Source of the DNA: an uncultured Clostridia bacterium
GTDB lineage: Bacteria > Bacillota > Clostridia > Christensenellales > Aristaeellaceae
Assembly (NCBI GenBank): GCA_946496415.1
Contig: CAMMGP010000077.1
Span: 1-6,290 of the forward strand
DNA: 6,290 nt
Direction: 5' to 3'
Below are positions 1-6,002 of this stretch, one piece after another. The stretch's first letter is position 1. Each line of letters starts with the position of its first letter. Below the pieces are notes generated by a model that saw only the letters and a program-made list of their open reading frames with translations, had not been told where the DNA came from and made no database searches. The translations under genes and the position numbers were made by a program.

Positions 1-51
1 CGATCCACAGGGGATGCGGGGCGACGCCTGTTTTCCTGGCCCGCGGCGGCG

Positions 52-903
52 TCATTCGCGCGTTTTGTTGGCCGCGTCCTCCCAGAGCAGCGGCAGCAGC
101 GGTTCGAGATCCACGCCGTAGTTGACGGGCGTGGGGAAGCGCATGCTGCGCTCGACGCAGAGGCGGGTGAAATCTGTGGCCCGCCGCACCGCGCCTTCCA
201 GCGCGTCCCCGCGCAAAAGCGCGCCGGTGAGCACGCTGGCAAAGAGGTCGCCGGTGCCGGGGTAATGGGCGGCGAGGCGCTCGAAGGCGCACAGGCCCAT
301 GCGGTTCTCCCCGCGGCGCATGTAGACGTTGGCAAGGCCGCTTTCGAGCGGCAGAGAGGTGATGACGGCGCTCTTCGCGCCCATGTCCAGCAGCTTTTTG
401 AGCATGCCCTCCGCCTGCGCGCGCGTGCGCGGGGCGAGGGAGTACGCTTCGCCGGTCAGAAGCGCGTATTCGGTCATGTTGGGGGTAACGACGTCGGCGT
501 GGGCGCAGAGGGCGCGCCACTTTTCCGGCATTTCTTCGGCCATGCCGCTGTAAAGGCGGCCGTCGTCGCCCATCACCGGATCGAGCACCTTGATGGCGGC
601 TTCCTGCTCCTTAAGGAAATCGGAGACGATCTCCACCTGCCTGGGGCTGCCCAGGTAGCCGGCGTAAACGGCGTCAAAGCGCAGGCCAAGCGCGCGCCAG
701 TGGGCGAGGTAGGCGGGCAGAAAGTCCGTCAGATCGCGCACGGCGATGCCGGAAAAGGCCGTGTGCGCCGAGAGCACCGCCGTGGGTACGGGGCAGACCT
801 GCGCGCCCAGCACGCTCAAAACGGGCGTCACCACCGTCAGGGCGCAGCGGCCCACGCCGCTCAGATCGTGGATGGCGGCGACGGTCTTGGCGGGTCCTCT
901 CAT
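52..903 (-). CDS. pdxY: Pyridoxal/pyridoxamine kinase (PdxY-like, ribokinase fold)
   Basis: This cytosolic kinase should phosphorylate vitamin B6 vamers (pyridoxal, pyridoxamine, pyridoxine) with ATP in the salvage route to pyridoxal 5'-phosphate. Seen in the 283-residue product: HDLSGVGR at about 12-19 (N-terminal substrate region), DPVMGDDGRLY at 108-118, TPNMTEYALLTG at 140-151, and the GTGD anion-hole/catalytic Asp motif at 216-219. This order and length fit the PdxK/PdxY branch of the ribokinase superfamily. An in-frame ATG at 957 would add 18 residues without family resemblance. The ATG at 903 is preferred because it forms an ATGA overlap with the upstream ATPase stop (902-900) and has GGAG 8 nt upstream. 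It is the last gene seen of a three-gene operon. ThiD-like hydroxymethylpyrimidine kinase is the main alternative, but the N-terminal motif favours the B6 kinase. Substrate preference cannot be read from sequence. Confidence 0.9.
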   Translation of the reverse strand: MRGPAKTVAAIHDLSGVGRCALTVVTPVLSVLGAQVCPVPTAVLSAHTAFSGIAVRDLTDFLPAYLAHWRALGLRFDAVYAGYLGSPRQVEIVSDFLKEQEAAIKVLDPVMGDDGRLYSGMAEEMPEKWRALCAHADVVTPNMTEYALLTGEAYSLAPRTRAQAEGMLKKLLDMGAKSAVITSLPLESGLANVYMRRGENRMGLCAFERLAAHYPGTGDLFASVLTGALLRGDALEGAVRRATDFTRLCVERSMRFPTPVNYGVDLEPLLPLLWEDAANKTRE

Positions 904-2165
904 CCCATCAGCTCCATTCCCCGCAGGCGCATGTTGCCCCACAGCGATTCTGTCCACAAAAAACCGGCGGTGCGGGCGGGATCGTCGACGATGACGAAGT
1001 GGCCCACGTTCTCGAGCATGTCGTAGTAAAGGCTGCTGCCGCGTGGGTCGCCGCCCACCAGCGATAGCTGTATGCTGAATTCGCCGGGGGCGATGTTGTC
1101 GAGCGGAAAGCGCACGCGCAGCGTGGTCTCGTCGCCGGCGGAAACGGAAAAGTCCTCCGTCTGCGTCATGGCCACGGGCGCGGCGGCGTTGTTGATCAGC
1201 ACCAGCCGCAGCCGGCAGCGGCTCTCCGGCACAGAGGAGCGGAAGGTGAGGGAAAACTCTATCGCCTCGTCCATCTGGTATTCCATGCTCTCGGAATTTT
1301 CCACCCGCAGGCGCAGCATGCGCATCTGTGTGCCCAGCAGGCGGCCGCGGCGCATGGCGTCCAGATCACGATCCACGGCGCGCATGCCGCTGCCGGCGTA
1401 GAGGTCGATGGCGTGGGAGACGGTGCCGTCGTAGACGAGGCGGCCGTTTTCCAGATAGACGCCGCGCGTGCACAGCTGCTTGACCGTGCGCATGTTGTGG
1501 CTGACGTAGAGCACCGTGCGGCCGCCGCGCGAGACGTCGGCCATTTTGCCCAGGCACTTCTGCTGGAAATTGACGTCGCCCACGGCCAGCACCTCGTCGC
1601 AGATGAGTATGTCCGGATCGAGGTGGGCGGCCACGGCGAAGGCCAGCTTTACGTACATGCCGGAGCTGTAGCGCTTTACCGGCGTATCGATGAAGGGCTC
1701 GATCTCGGAAAACTCGACGATCTCCTTCATCTTTTTGTCGATCTCGGAGCGGCGCATGCCCTGAATGGCGCCGTTCAAGTAGATGTTCTCCCGCCCGGTG
1801 AGGTCGGCGTGGAAGCCCGTGCCCACCTCCAGCAGCGTGGACACGCGCCCGCGCAGACGGATCTCGCCCTTCGTGGGCGCGGTGATGCGCGAGATCAGCT
1901 TGAGCAGCGTGCTCTTGCCCGCGCCGTTGCGGCCCACCAGCGCTAGCGCGTCGCCGCGGCCGGCGCTCAGGCAGATGTCCTTGAGGGCGAAGAAGTATTC
2001 ATGTCCGCCGGTGGGCATGGTATCGCCGATTTTGCGGTTGGGATCCTCCCTGCCGCGGACGCGGGCGAACCAGCTGTTCAGATCGGCCGACAGCGTGCCC
2101 GCGCCGATGGCGCCGAGGCGGTATTCCTTGGAAACGTGATCGATCTCCAGCGTGTGTTCAGACAT
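900..2165 (-). CDS. ABC exporter ATPase for teichoic acid / O-antigen-type polysaccharide (TagH/Wzt-like)
   Basis: This is the nucleotide-binding subunit that powers export of an undecaprenyl-linked cell-surface polymer through the permease encoded just upstream. In the 421-residue protein I see Walker A GRNGAGKST at 78-86, the signature region YSSGM at 166-170, Walker B DILICDE at 185-191 and the switch His in VSHNM (H223). The N-terminal segment with an extra stretch before the FFALKDICL strand (about 57-65) is typical of the Wzt/TagH subfamily. Residues from about 290 to 395 look like the beta-sandwich of a Wzt C-terminal domain, which in characterised O-antigen exporters recognises the polymer end. 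The start at 2165 has a GGGGAG-type Shine-Dalgarno 6 nt upstream, overlapping the permease stop; the gap between the genes is 17 bp. The family call is strong. Whether the polymer is teichoic acid, capsule or another glycan is not shown, and no glycosyltransferase lies in the window. Confidence 0.93.
   Translation of the reverse strand: MSEHTLEIDHVSKEYRLGAIGAGTLSADLNSWFARVRGREDPNRKIGDTMPTGGHEYFFALKDICLSAGRGDALALVGRNGAGKSTLLKLISRITAPTKGEIRLRGRVSTLLEVGTGFHADLTGRENIYLNGAIQGMRRSEIDKKMKEIVEFSEIEPFIDTPVKRYSSGMYVKLAFAVAAHLDPDILICDEVLAVGDVNFQQKCLGKMADVSRGGRTVLYVSHNMRTVKQLCTRGVYLENGRLVYDGTVSHAIDLYAGSGMRAVDRDLDAMRRGRLLGTQMRMLRLRVENSESMEYQMDEAIEFSLTFRSSVPESRCRLRLVLINNAAAPVAMTQTEDFSVSAGDETTLRVRFPLDNIAPGEFSIQLSLVGGDPRGSSLYYDMLENVGHFVIVDDPARTAGFLWTESLWGNMRLRGMELMG
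912..915 (-). promoter_or_regulatory. Ribosome binding site of pdxY, inside the ATPase gene
   Basis: GGAG on the minus strand lies 8 nt before the ATG at 903, within the last codons of the ATPase. Together with the ATGA stop/start overlap it supports the 283-residue kinase and translational coupling. Confidence 0.6.
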
Positions 2166-2171
2166 GGCGCT

Positions 2172-2182
2172 CTCCCCTCCCC
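2172..2182 (-). promoter_or_regulatory. Ribosome binding site of the ABC ATPase
   Basis: The minus strand reads GGGGAGGGGAG, a doubled Shine-Dalgarno-like purine run ending 6 nt before the ATG at 2165 and directly following the permease stop codon (2185-2183). The layout suggests reinitiation by ribosomes finishing the permease. Confidence 0.65.
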
Positions 2183-3055
2183 TCAGACGGTGTCCATAAA
2201 CGTCTTTTCAATGCGCGAGAACAGCAGTATGCCCACGGCGAAGAAGACCAGCGTCATGCCCACCGAAAGGGGCATGTAGGCCAGGCTGAACGCCTCCGTG
2301 CCCAAAAAGGCGGAGCGGAAGTATTCGACGATGGGCGTCATCGGGTTGAGCATGTAAAGGCCGATGAGGTGGGGGTACTTGTCCATCACCATCGAGGCCG
2401 GGTAGGCGACGGGCGTGGCGTACATCCACAGGGACACGCAGAGGTTGACCAGCAGTGTGAGGTCGCGGTAGCGCGTGGTCATCGAGGAGATGATGATGCC
2501 CAGCCCCATGCTCAGCATGCCCACCTGCAGAAGAAGCAGCGGCGTGAAGGCGATCAGCTGCCAGTTGGGGTGCACCGCCGTGTTTGGCTGCACGGCGTAG
2601 TAGACCAGGAAGGCCACGAAGAGCAGAAACTGCACAAGGAAGTTGAACAGCTTGGAAAGCACCGAACTGATGGGCATGGCCAGGCGCGGGAAATAGACCT
2701 TGCCAAAGAGGTTGGAATTGCTCACGAACGTGTTGGAGCACTGCCGCAGCGTGTTGGCGAAAAAGGCCCAGACGAGGTTGCCCGCCATGTAGAAGAGAAA
2801 CTGCGGCATGCCGTCCGTAGGCAGGGAGGCGATGCCGCCGAACACCACGGTGAATATCAGCGTGTGCAAAAGCGCCTGAATGAGGATCCACGCCGGGCCG
2901 AGAATCGTCTGCTTATACAGCAGCGTAATATCGCGCTTGACCAGCAGAAAGATCAGGTCGCGGTAATGAAAAAGTTCGCGGAAGTTGATGTCAAACCAGC
3001 CATTGCGGGGGCGGATGATCGCGTCCCATTGCCGGTCGTTTTTCCTGGATGCCAT
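2183..3055 (-). CDS. ABC-2 type polysaccharide/teichoic acid export permease (TagG/Wzm-like)
   Basis: This is the membrane subunit of the exporter, forming the channel that moves a lipid-linked surface polysaccharide across the cytoplasmic membrane with the ATPase encoded 17 bp downstream. The 290-residue product has an N-terminal amphipathic region, then LLYKQTILGPAWILIQ at about 45-60 leading into membrane segments near 57-75, 82-100, 130-153, 164-184, 193-215 and 256-275. It carries the family landmarks FGKVYFPRLAMPIS (117-120 region), TTRYRDLT (183-190), YATPVAYP (202-209) and a basic/aromatic C-terminus ending KTFMDTV. An ATG at 3145 would add 30 residues but lies upstream of the predicted promoter, as the ATG at 3112 overlaps the -10 box. 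I chose 3055: the protein starts MASRKNDRQW, with GGAGG 11 nt upstream, and lengths near 260-290 suit the family. ATG at 3076 remains possible. It is the first gene of the three-gene operon. Confidence 0.92.
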   Translation of the reverse strand: MASRKNDRQWDAIIRPRNGWFDINFRELFHYRDLIFLLVKRDITLLYKQTILGPAWILIQALLHTLIFTVVFGGIASLPTDGMPQFLFYMAGNLVWAFFANTLRQCSNTFVSNSNLFGKVYFPRLAMPISSVLSKLFNFLVQFLLFVAFLVYYAVQPNTAVHPNWQLIAFTPLLLLQVGMLSMGLGIIISSMTTRYRDLTLLVNLCVSLWMYATPVAYPASMVMDKYPHLIGLYMLNPMTPIVEYFRSAFLGTEAFSLAYMPLSVGMTLVFFAVGILLFSRIEKTFMDTV

Positions 3056-3066
3056 GCGGGGCGAAA

Positions 3067-3071
3067 CCTCC
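3067..3071 (-). promoter_or_regulatory. Ribosome binding site of the export permease
   Basis: The minus strand reads GGAGG here, 11 nt before the ATG at 3055. The spacing is a little long, but no comparably good site precedes the alternative ATG at 3076 (only GGAA), so this decides the start. Confidence 0.55.
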
Positions 3072-3110
3072 ACCATGCGAAAAGATTCCGGAACGAGCCG
3101 GTGACTACGC

Positions 3111-3139
3111 ATTATACCACGCCTGTGTAAACTCTGCAA
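3111..3139 (-). promoter_or_regulatory. Promoter of the exporter-pdxY operon (extended -10)
   Basis: On the minus strand a perfect TATAAT (3116-3111) is preceded by TG-n, giving TGGTATAAT, an extended -10. With a 17-bp spacer, TTGCAG (3139-3134) matches the first half of the -35 consensus. Transcription would begin near 3104, leaving about 48 nt of leader before the permease ATG at 3055. It sits about 30 bp downstream of the foldase terminator, which makes it an independent unit and excludes the upstream candidate starts at 3145 and 3112. Confidence 0.75.
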
Positions 3140-3169
3140 CGTCACTCGCCTTCAGAAGGGGAAACACAG

Positions 3170-3206
3170 AAAAACGCCCGCCCCGCTTTTGCGCGGGACG
3201 GGCGGC
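3170..3206 (-). terminator. Rho-independent terminator of the foldase gene
   Basis: Read on the minus strand, the arm at 3204-3193 pairs with the arm at 3186-3175 over 12 bp, entirely G-C apart from one G-U pair, around a 6-nt loop (3192-3187, GCAAAA). Five T residues (3174-3170) follow at once. It starts 8 bp after the foldase stop codon (TAA, 3216-3214). On the plus strand the hairpin is followed only by broken T runs, so it is directional. It shields the exporter operon from readthrough. Confidence 0.92.
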
Positions 3207-3213
3207 TTTGCGT

Positions 3214-4701
3214 TTACGCCAGGTTCTCGGGATAGGTCACCAGGTTGAGTTCTTCCTTCCAGGCGCTGATCTGGTCGGCGTAGGTCTGGCTGACCTTGTT
3301 TTGCAGCGTCAGCTCCTCCACTTCGTCGTGGACTGTCTCCAGCGGCGTGGCGCCGGCGGCGATGTCGCCCGCGTAGTAGATCAGGTGGATGCCGTAGACG
3401 CCGCGCACGGGCGCGGAGAGGCCGCCCACTTCCTCAATGGAGAGCGCGCCCTCGGTGAAGGCGGGGTCCCAGGCCTGCGTGGAGGCCTCGGCCGTTTCGG
3501 AAACGGCGTAGCCGGTTTCGGGCATGTTGTCATCGCTCAGTTCGGCGATGAGGGCGTCGATGTCCTCGCCGGCGTTAAAGCGCTCGATGGCGGCTTCGGC
3601 CTCGGGCATGAGTTCGGCGTAGAGGGCGTCGATTTCGGCGTTGACCTCGGCGATGTCGGCCTCAATCTCGCTGGCGGCGCGGGGCGCCTCGGTGGGCTCG
3701 GCTTCGGCGGTCGCCTCGGCCTCGGCCGTTTCGGCGGCCTCGGTGGCCTCCGGGGCGGGCGTGGCCGCGGCGGCGATCTGCTCAGCCTCCAGGTCGGCAA
3801 GGCGGGTGGTCAGTTCGTCATAGCTGGCGGCCTGCTCGTCGCTGAACTTGAAGAGTATGTGCTTGACGTTGCGGTAGCCTTCGGGCGTGTAGTAGATGGT
3901 CGTGTCGCTCGAGAAGGCGTTTTCAAACTGATAGGGGTCGGCGTAGGTGGCTTCGTCGTCGGCCACGTAGCCGTCGTAGGCGGCCTCGATCTCCTCTTCG
4001 GAGACGGTCACGTCTTTGGTCACGTAGTCATAGACGTTGCTGATAAGCTGGTTGTCGGTGAGCGCTTCGAGGTAGTAGTCGTAGTCGTAGCCCATCTCGA
4101 TCACCGCCTGCGCGGCGGCGGCAAGGCCCTCTTCCTCGCTCTCGTACTGGTTGGCCAGATAGGTCTGGTAGTAGGAATCCACCAGGCCCTCATAGGCCTG
4201 CTGGGCTTCCTCGGCAAACTGCGCCTGCTGCTCCTCGGTCAGGCCCAGGCCGAGTTGGCCGGCCATGTACTGCACGATGGCTTCCTCCGCCAGCGTCTCG
4301 ACCACGGCTTCGCGCAGCATGCCGTCCATGCCGTAGGCCACCACGTCGATGCCCATCTGGGCGTACTGGTTGGCGCTGTTCTCATAAAAGACCTCGGCCT
4401 CCTCAAGCGGCACCTCGCCGCCGTCGAACGAGGCGACGATCTCCTTGAGGTGATAGGCCTCCACCTGCGCCTGCAGTTCGGCCACCTGGGCCTCGAGTTC
4501 GGCGATGCGCGCGTCCTTTTCCTCCTCGGTGAGCGGCGCTTCAGCCGCTTCCTCGGCGGCCTCTTCCGCAGGAGCAGTTTCTTCCGCAGGGGCGGCCTCT
4601 TCCACGGGGGCGGTTTCCGCCGCCGGCTCCTCGGCCAGCGCCGGAACAGAGGCGATCATAAGCGCGCACAAAAGGGCGCAGAGCAAACGCTTCAGGGTCA
4701 T
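3214..4701 (-). CDS. Secreted SurA/PrsA-like foldase with parvulin peptidyl-prolyl isomerase domain
   Basis: The predicted 495-residue extracytoplasmic chaperone/prolyl isomerase would assist folding of exported proteins. Residues 1-23 are a Sec signal peptide (KR, hydrophobic core, ALA before EE). No lipobox is present, so it is not PrsA-type lipidated as far as I can see. Residues 24-57 are an Ala/Glu/Pro/Thr-rich tract. Residues 58-83 form a heptad coiled coil (I66, L69, V73, L76, V80). About 85-245 resemble a SurA_N helical domain. The parvulin domain starts at VKHILF (279-284, H281), is broken by an Ala/Glu/Thr/Pro-rich insert (about 305-345), and resumes with RFNAGEDIDALIAELS (374-389) and GVYGIHLIYY (434-443, H439). 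The start at 4701 has AAGGAGG 8 nt upstream; the ATG at 4806 lies upstream of the promoter. The gene is monocistronic between its own promoter and a strong terminator. Isomerase activity is unproven given the modified domain. Confidence 0.87.
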   Translation of the reverse strand: MTLKRLLCALLCALMIASVPALAEEPAAETAPVEEAAPAEETAPAEEAAEEAAEAPLTEEEKDARIAELEAQVAELQAQVEAYHLKEIVASFDGGEVPLEEAEVFYENSANQYAQMGIDVVAYGMDGMLREAVVETLAEEAIVQYMAGQLGLGLTEEQQAQFAEEAQQAYEGLVDSYYQTYLANQYESEEEGLAAAAQAVIEMGYDYDYYLEALTDNQLISNVYDYVTKDVTVSEEEIEAAYDGYVADDEATYADPYQFENAFSSDTTIYYTPEGYRNVKHILFKFSDEQAASYDELTTRLADLEAEQIAAAATPAPEATEAAETAEAEATAEAEPTEAPRAASEIEADIAEVNAEIDALYAELMPEAEAAIERFNAGEDIDALIAELSDDNMPETGYAVSETAEASTQAWDPAFTEGALSIEEVGGLSAPVRGVYGIHLIYYAGDIAAGATPLETVHDEVEELTLQNKVSQTYADQISAWKEELNLVTYPENLA

Positions 4702-4709
4702 GGGATGTT

Positions 4710-4716
4710 CCTCCTT
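4710..4716 (-). promoter_or_regulatory. Ribosome binding site of the foldase
   Basis: A full AAGGAGG on the minus strand, 8 nt before the ATG at 4701, fixes the start at the signal peptide MTLKRLLCAL rather than at the ATG 35 codons upstream. Confidence 0.88.
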
Positions 4717-4728
4717 GTCGTTGTCGGT

Positions 4729-4742
4729 CCGGCGTGCGCCGG
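4729..4742 (-). repeat. Short hairpin in the foldase 5' leader
   Basis: CCGGC at 4729-4733 and GCCGG at 4738-4742 are inverted, giving a 5-bp G-C stem with a 4-nt loop in the first part of the leader RNA, upstream of the Shine-Dalgarno. It could stabilise the 5' end. In GC-rich DNA such a short stem may be chance. Confidence 0.35.
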
Positions 4743-4756
4743 CAGCATCGGCTCCG

Positions 4757-4785
4757 ATTATAGCACAAAGCGGCGCAAGATACAA
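4757..4785 (-). promoter_or_regulatory. Promoter of the foldase gene (extended -10)
   Basis: On the minus strand a perfect TATAAT (4762-4757) carries the upstream TG-n (TGCTATAAT). TTGTAT (4785-4780) lies 17 bp further up as a weak -35. Predicted transcription start is near 4750, giving a leader of about 49 nt to the ATG at 4701. It rules out the longer frame beginning at 4806. Confidence 0.75.
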
Positions 4786-4801
4786 TCTTTTAACGCCCAT
4801 G

Positions 4802-4823
4802 TTCACGGTTTATTCACGGTTTC
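4802..4823. repeat. Pair of direct repeats with 11-bp period, possible regulator binding site
   Basis: TTCACGGTTT occurs twice in perfect form (4802-4811 and 4813-4822), one helical turn apart, and a degenerate TTCAACGG follows at 4821. It lies between the two divergent promoters, about 52-73 bp upstream of the predicted foldase start and about 80-100 bp upstream of the yqhQ start. Eleven-bp direct repeats are the usual site format of OmpR/PhoB-family response regulators. No regulator is encoded in the window, so the link is inference. Confidence 0.45.
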
Positions 4824-4867
4824 AACGGATGACACGCAAAAGACACACTTATGTCCCATGCCCGCGT

Positions 4868-4895
4868 TTGACATGCGCCGCCAATGGTGTATAAT
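4868..4895 (+). promoter_or_regulatory. Consensus sigma-A promoter of yqhQ
   Basis: A perfect -35 TTGACA (4868-4873) and a perfect -10 TATAAT (4890-4895) are separated by 16 bp. The transcription start would be near 4902, about 41 nt before the ATG at 4943. Both hexamers being exact predicts strong housekeeping expression of yqhQ and probably of the membrane gene after it. Confidence 0.88.
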
Positions 4896-4930
4896 GTAGG
4901 AAGGGAAGAATGCCTGCGCTCCGGCGCGTG

Positions 4931-4936
4931 AAAGGA
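4931..4936 (+). promoter_or_regulatory. Ribosome binding site of yqhQ
   Basis: AAAGGA lies 6 nt before the ATG at 4943. The purine run before the alternative ATG at 4910 would fall at the extreme 5' end of the transcript, so this site supports the shorter protein. Confidence 0.65.
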
Positions 4937-4942
4937 TATTGT

Positions 4943-5986
4943 ATGGCAAAGAGCAAGTACACGAACATTGGCGGACAGGCGCTTTTGGAGGGCGTGATGA
5001 TGCGCGGCAGCGTGCATACGGCCATGGCTGTGCGCAACATGGCCGGCGACGTGGAGATCGAGATGTACCCCACCGTGCGCTCGCAGCGCCCGGCGATCTG
5101 CAAAAAACCCTTTATCCGCGGCATTTTCGGCCTCATCGATTCTCTATCCATCGGCTACAAGTGCCTGATGCGCTCGGCCGACCTCTCCGGCATGGCCGCG
5201 GAGGAGGAGGCCGAAAAGGAGGCGCGGCGGGCGAAGAAGTCCAAGTTCGCGCTGAAGGCCGAGGATCTTCTGGAAAAGTTCATGATGCCCATCGCCACGG
5301 TGCTGGCGGTAGTGCTGGCGGTGCTGTTGTTTATGTACCTGCCGGTGCAGTTGTATACGTGGCTGTCCATGGCCTTTCCCGCCATCGCCCAGAACTACTT
5401 TTTGCGCAGCGTGTTCGAGGGCGTGATCCGCATCGTCATCTTCCTCGCCTACGTGATGGCCACGGCGCTGATGAAGGACATCCGCCGCACCTACCAGTAC
5501 CACGGCGCGGAGCACAAGACCATCTTCTGCTATGAAAAGGGCCTGCCTTTGACGGTGGAAAACGTGCGCGCGCAAAAGCGCTTCCATCCCCGCTGCGGCA
5601 CATCGTTCCTCGTTTTGATGCTGCTGGTGGGCATCATCGTTTCCATGTTCATCCGCGTGGACAATCCCTTTTTGCGCACGGGGCTGAAGATCCTCACCTT
5701 CCCCGTGCTCATCTCCATCGGCTATGAACTGATCCAGTACGCCGGCCGGCACGACAACCGCCTCACGCGCATCATCTCCGCCCCCGGCGTGGCCATACAG
5801 CACATCACCACCCGCGAGCCGGATGACGGCATGATCCAGTGCGCCATCGAGTCGATGATGCGCGTCGTGCCCGGCGCCGAGGGCTATGCCGAGCGCGAAA
5901 CGCTCTCCCGCGCCGCCGTGGACGCCGAAACCGGGGCGCAGACCGCGCCGTCCGCCCCCGCGGGCGAGCCGGCCGTGGAACGTTAG
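4943..5986 (+). CDS. yqhQ: YqhQ family (DUF1385) integral membrane protein
   Basis: This is a conserved membrane protein of unknown biochemical function, widespread in Bacillota and homologous to Bacillus subtilis YqhQ; COG descriptions call it a predicted metal-dependent enzyme, without proof. In the 347-residue product I see the N-terminal hallmark GGQALLEGVMMRG (10-22), a charged Lys/Glu linker (about 85-112), membrane segments near 115-137, 159-179, 221-240 and 248-266, the motif YHGAEHKTI (186-194), HPRCGTSF (215-222) and PGVAIQHITTREP (281-293). The conserved His/Glu/Cys residues (H187, E190, H191, H215, C218) could bind metal, which is inference. A start at 4910 adds 11 residues but would leave about 8 nt of leader; 4943 has AAAGGA 6 nt upstream and matches where the family begins. 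The tail after about 313 is a variable Ala/Pro/Glu-rich extension. It is led by a consensus promoter and followed after 16 bp by another membrane gene. Confidence 0.93.
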   Translation: MAKSKYTNIGGQALLEGVMMRGSVHTAMAVRNMAGDVEIEMYPTVRSQRPAICKKPFIRGIFGLIDSLSIGYKCLMRSADLSGMAAEEEAEKEARRAKKSKFALKAEDLLEKFMMPIATVLAVVLAVLLFMYLPVQLYTWLSMAFPAIAQNYFLRSVFEGVIRIVIFLAYVMATALMKDIRRTYQYHGAEHKTIFCYEKGLPLTVENVRAQKRFHPRCGTSFLVLMLLVGIIVSMFIRVDNPFLRTGLKILTFPVLISIGYELIQYAGRHDNRLTRIISAPGVAIQHITTREPDDGMIQCAIESMMRVVPGAEGYAERETLSRAAVDAETGAQTAPSAPAGEPAVER

Positions 5987-6002
5987 CGCGAGGGGAAAGG
6001 CG

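Noticed and set aside
23..53. Inverted repeat GACGCC / GGCGTC at 23-28 and 48-53, just after the kinase stop, as a possible terminator
   Set aside because: The arms are only 6 bp with a 19-nt loop and no T run follows on the minus strand, so I cannot call termination; the first 51 bases show no supportable gene either.
265..1026. Long plus-strand open frame over the kinase gene, with a similar one at 2369-3130 over the permease
   Set aside because: Composition is His/Arg/Ala/Gly-rich with no motif, no ribosome binding site and full overlap with clearly identified genes; these are GC-rich shadow frames.
4633..4701. Possible lipobox in the foldase signal peptide because of its two Cys residues (8 and 12)
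   Set aside because: Neither Cys is preceded by a lipobox with a small residue at -1 (they follow LL), and both lie within the hydrophobic core ahead of a clear ALA cleavage site.
3049..4899. A 616-codon open frame on the plus strand, antisense to the foldase and longer than it
   Set aside because: Its product is a low-complexity Gly/Leu/Val/His/Arg string with no domain; it arises because the Ala/Glu-rich foldase codons read as stop-free on the opposite strand. The minus frame has a signal peptide, ribosome binding site, promoter, terminator and recognisable domains.
4910..4942. Upstream ATG giving YqhQ 11 extra residues
   Set aside because: It is only about 8 nt after the predicted transcription start and the added residues precede the usual family N-terminus; the ATG at 4943 has a well-spaced AAAGGA.
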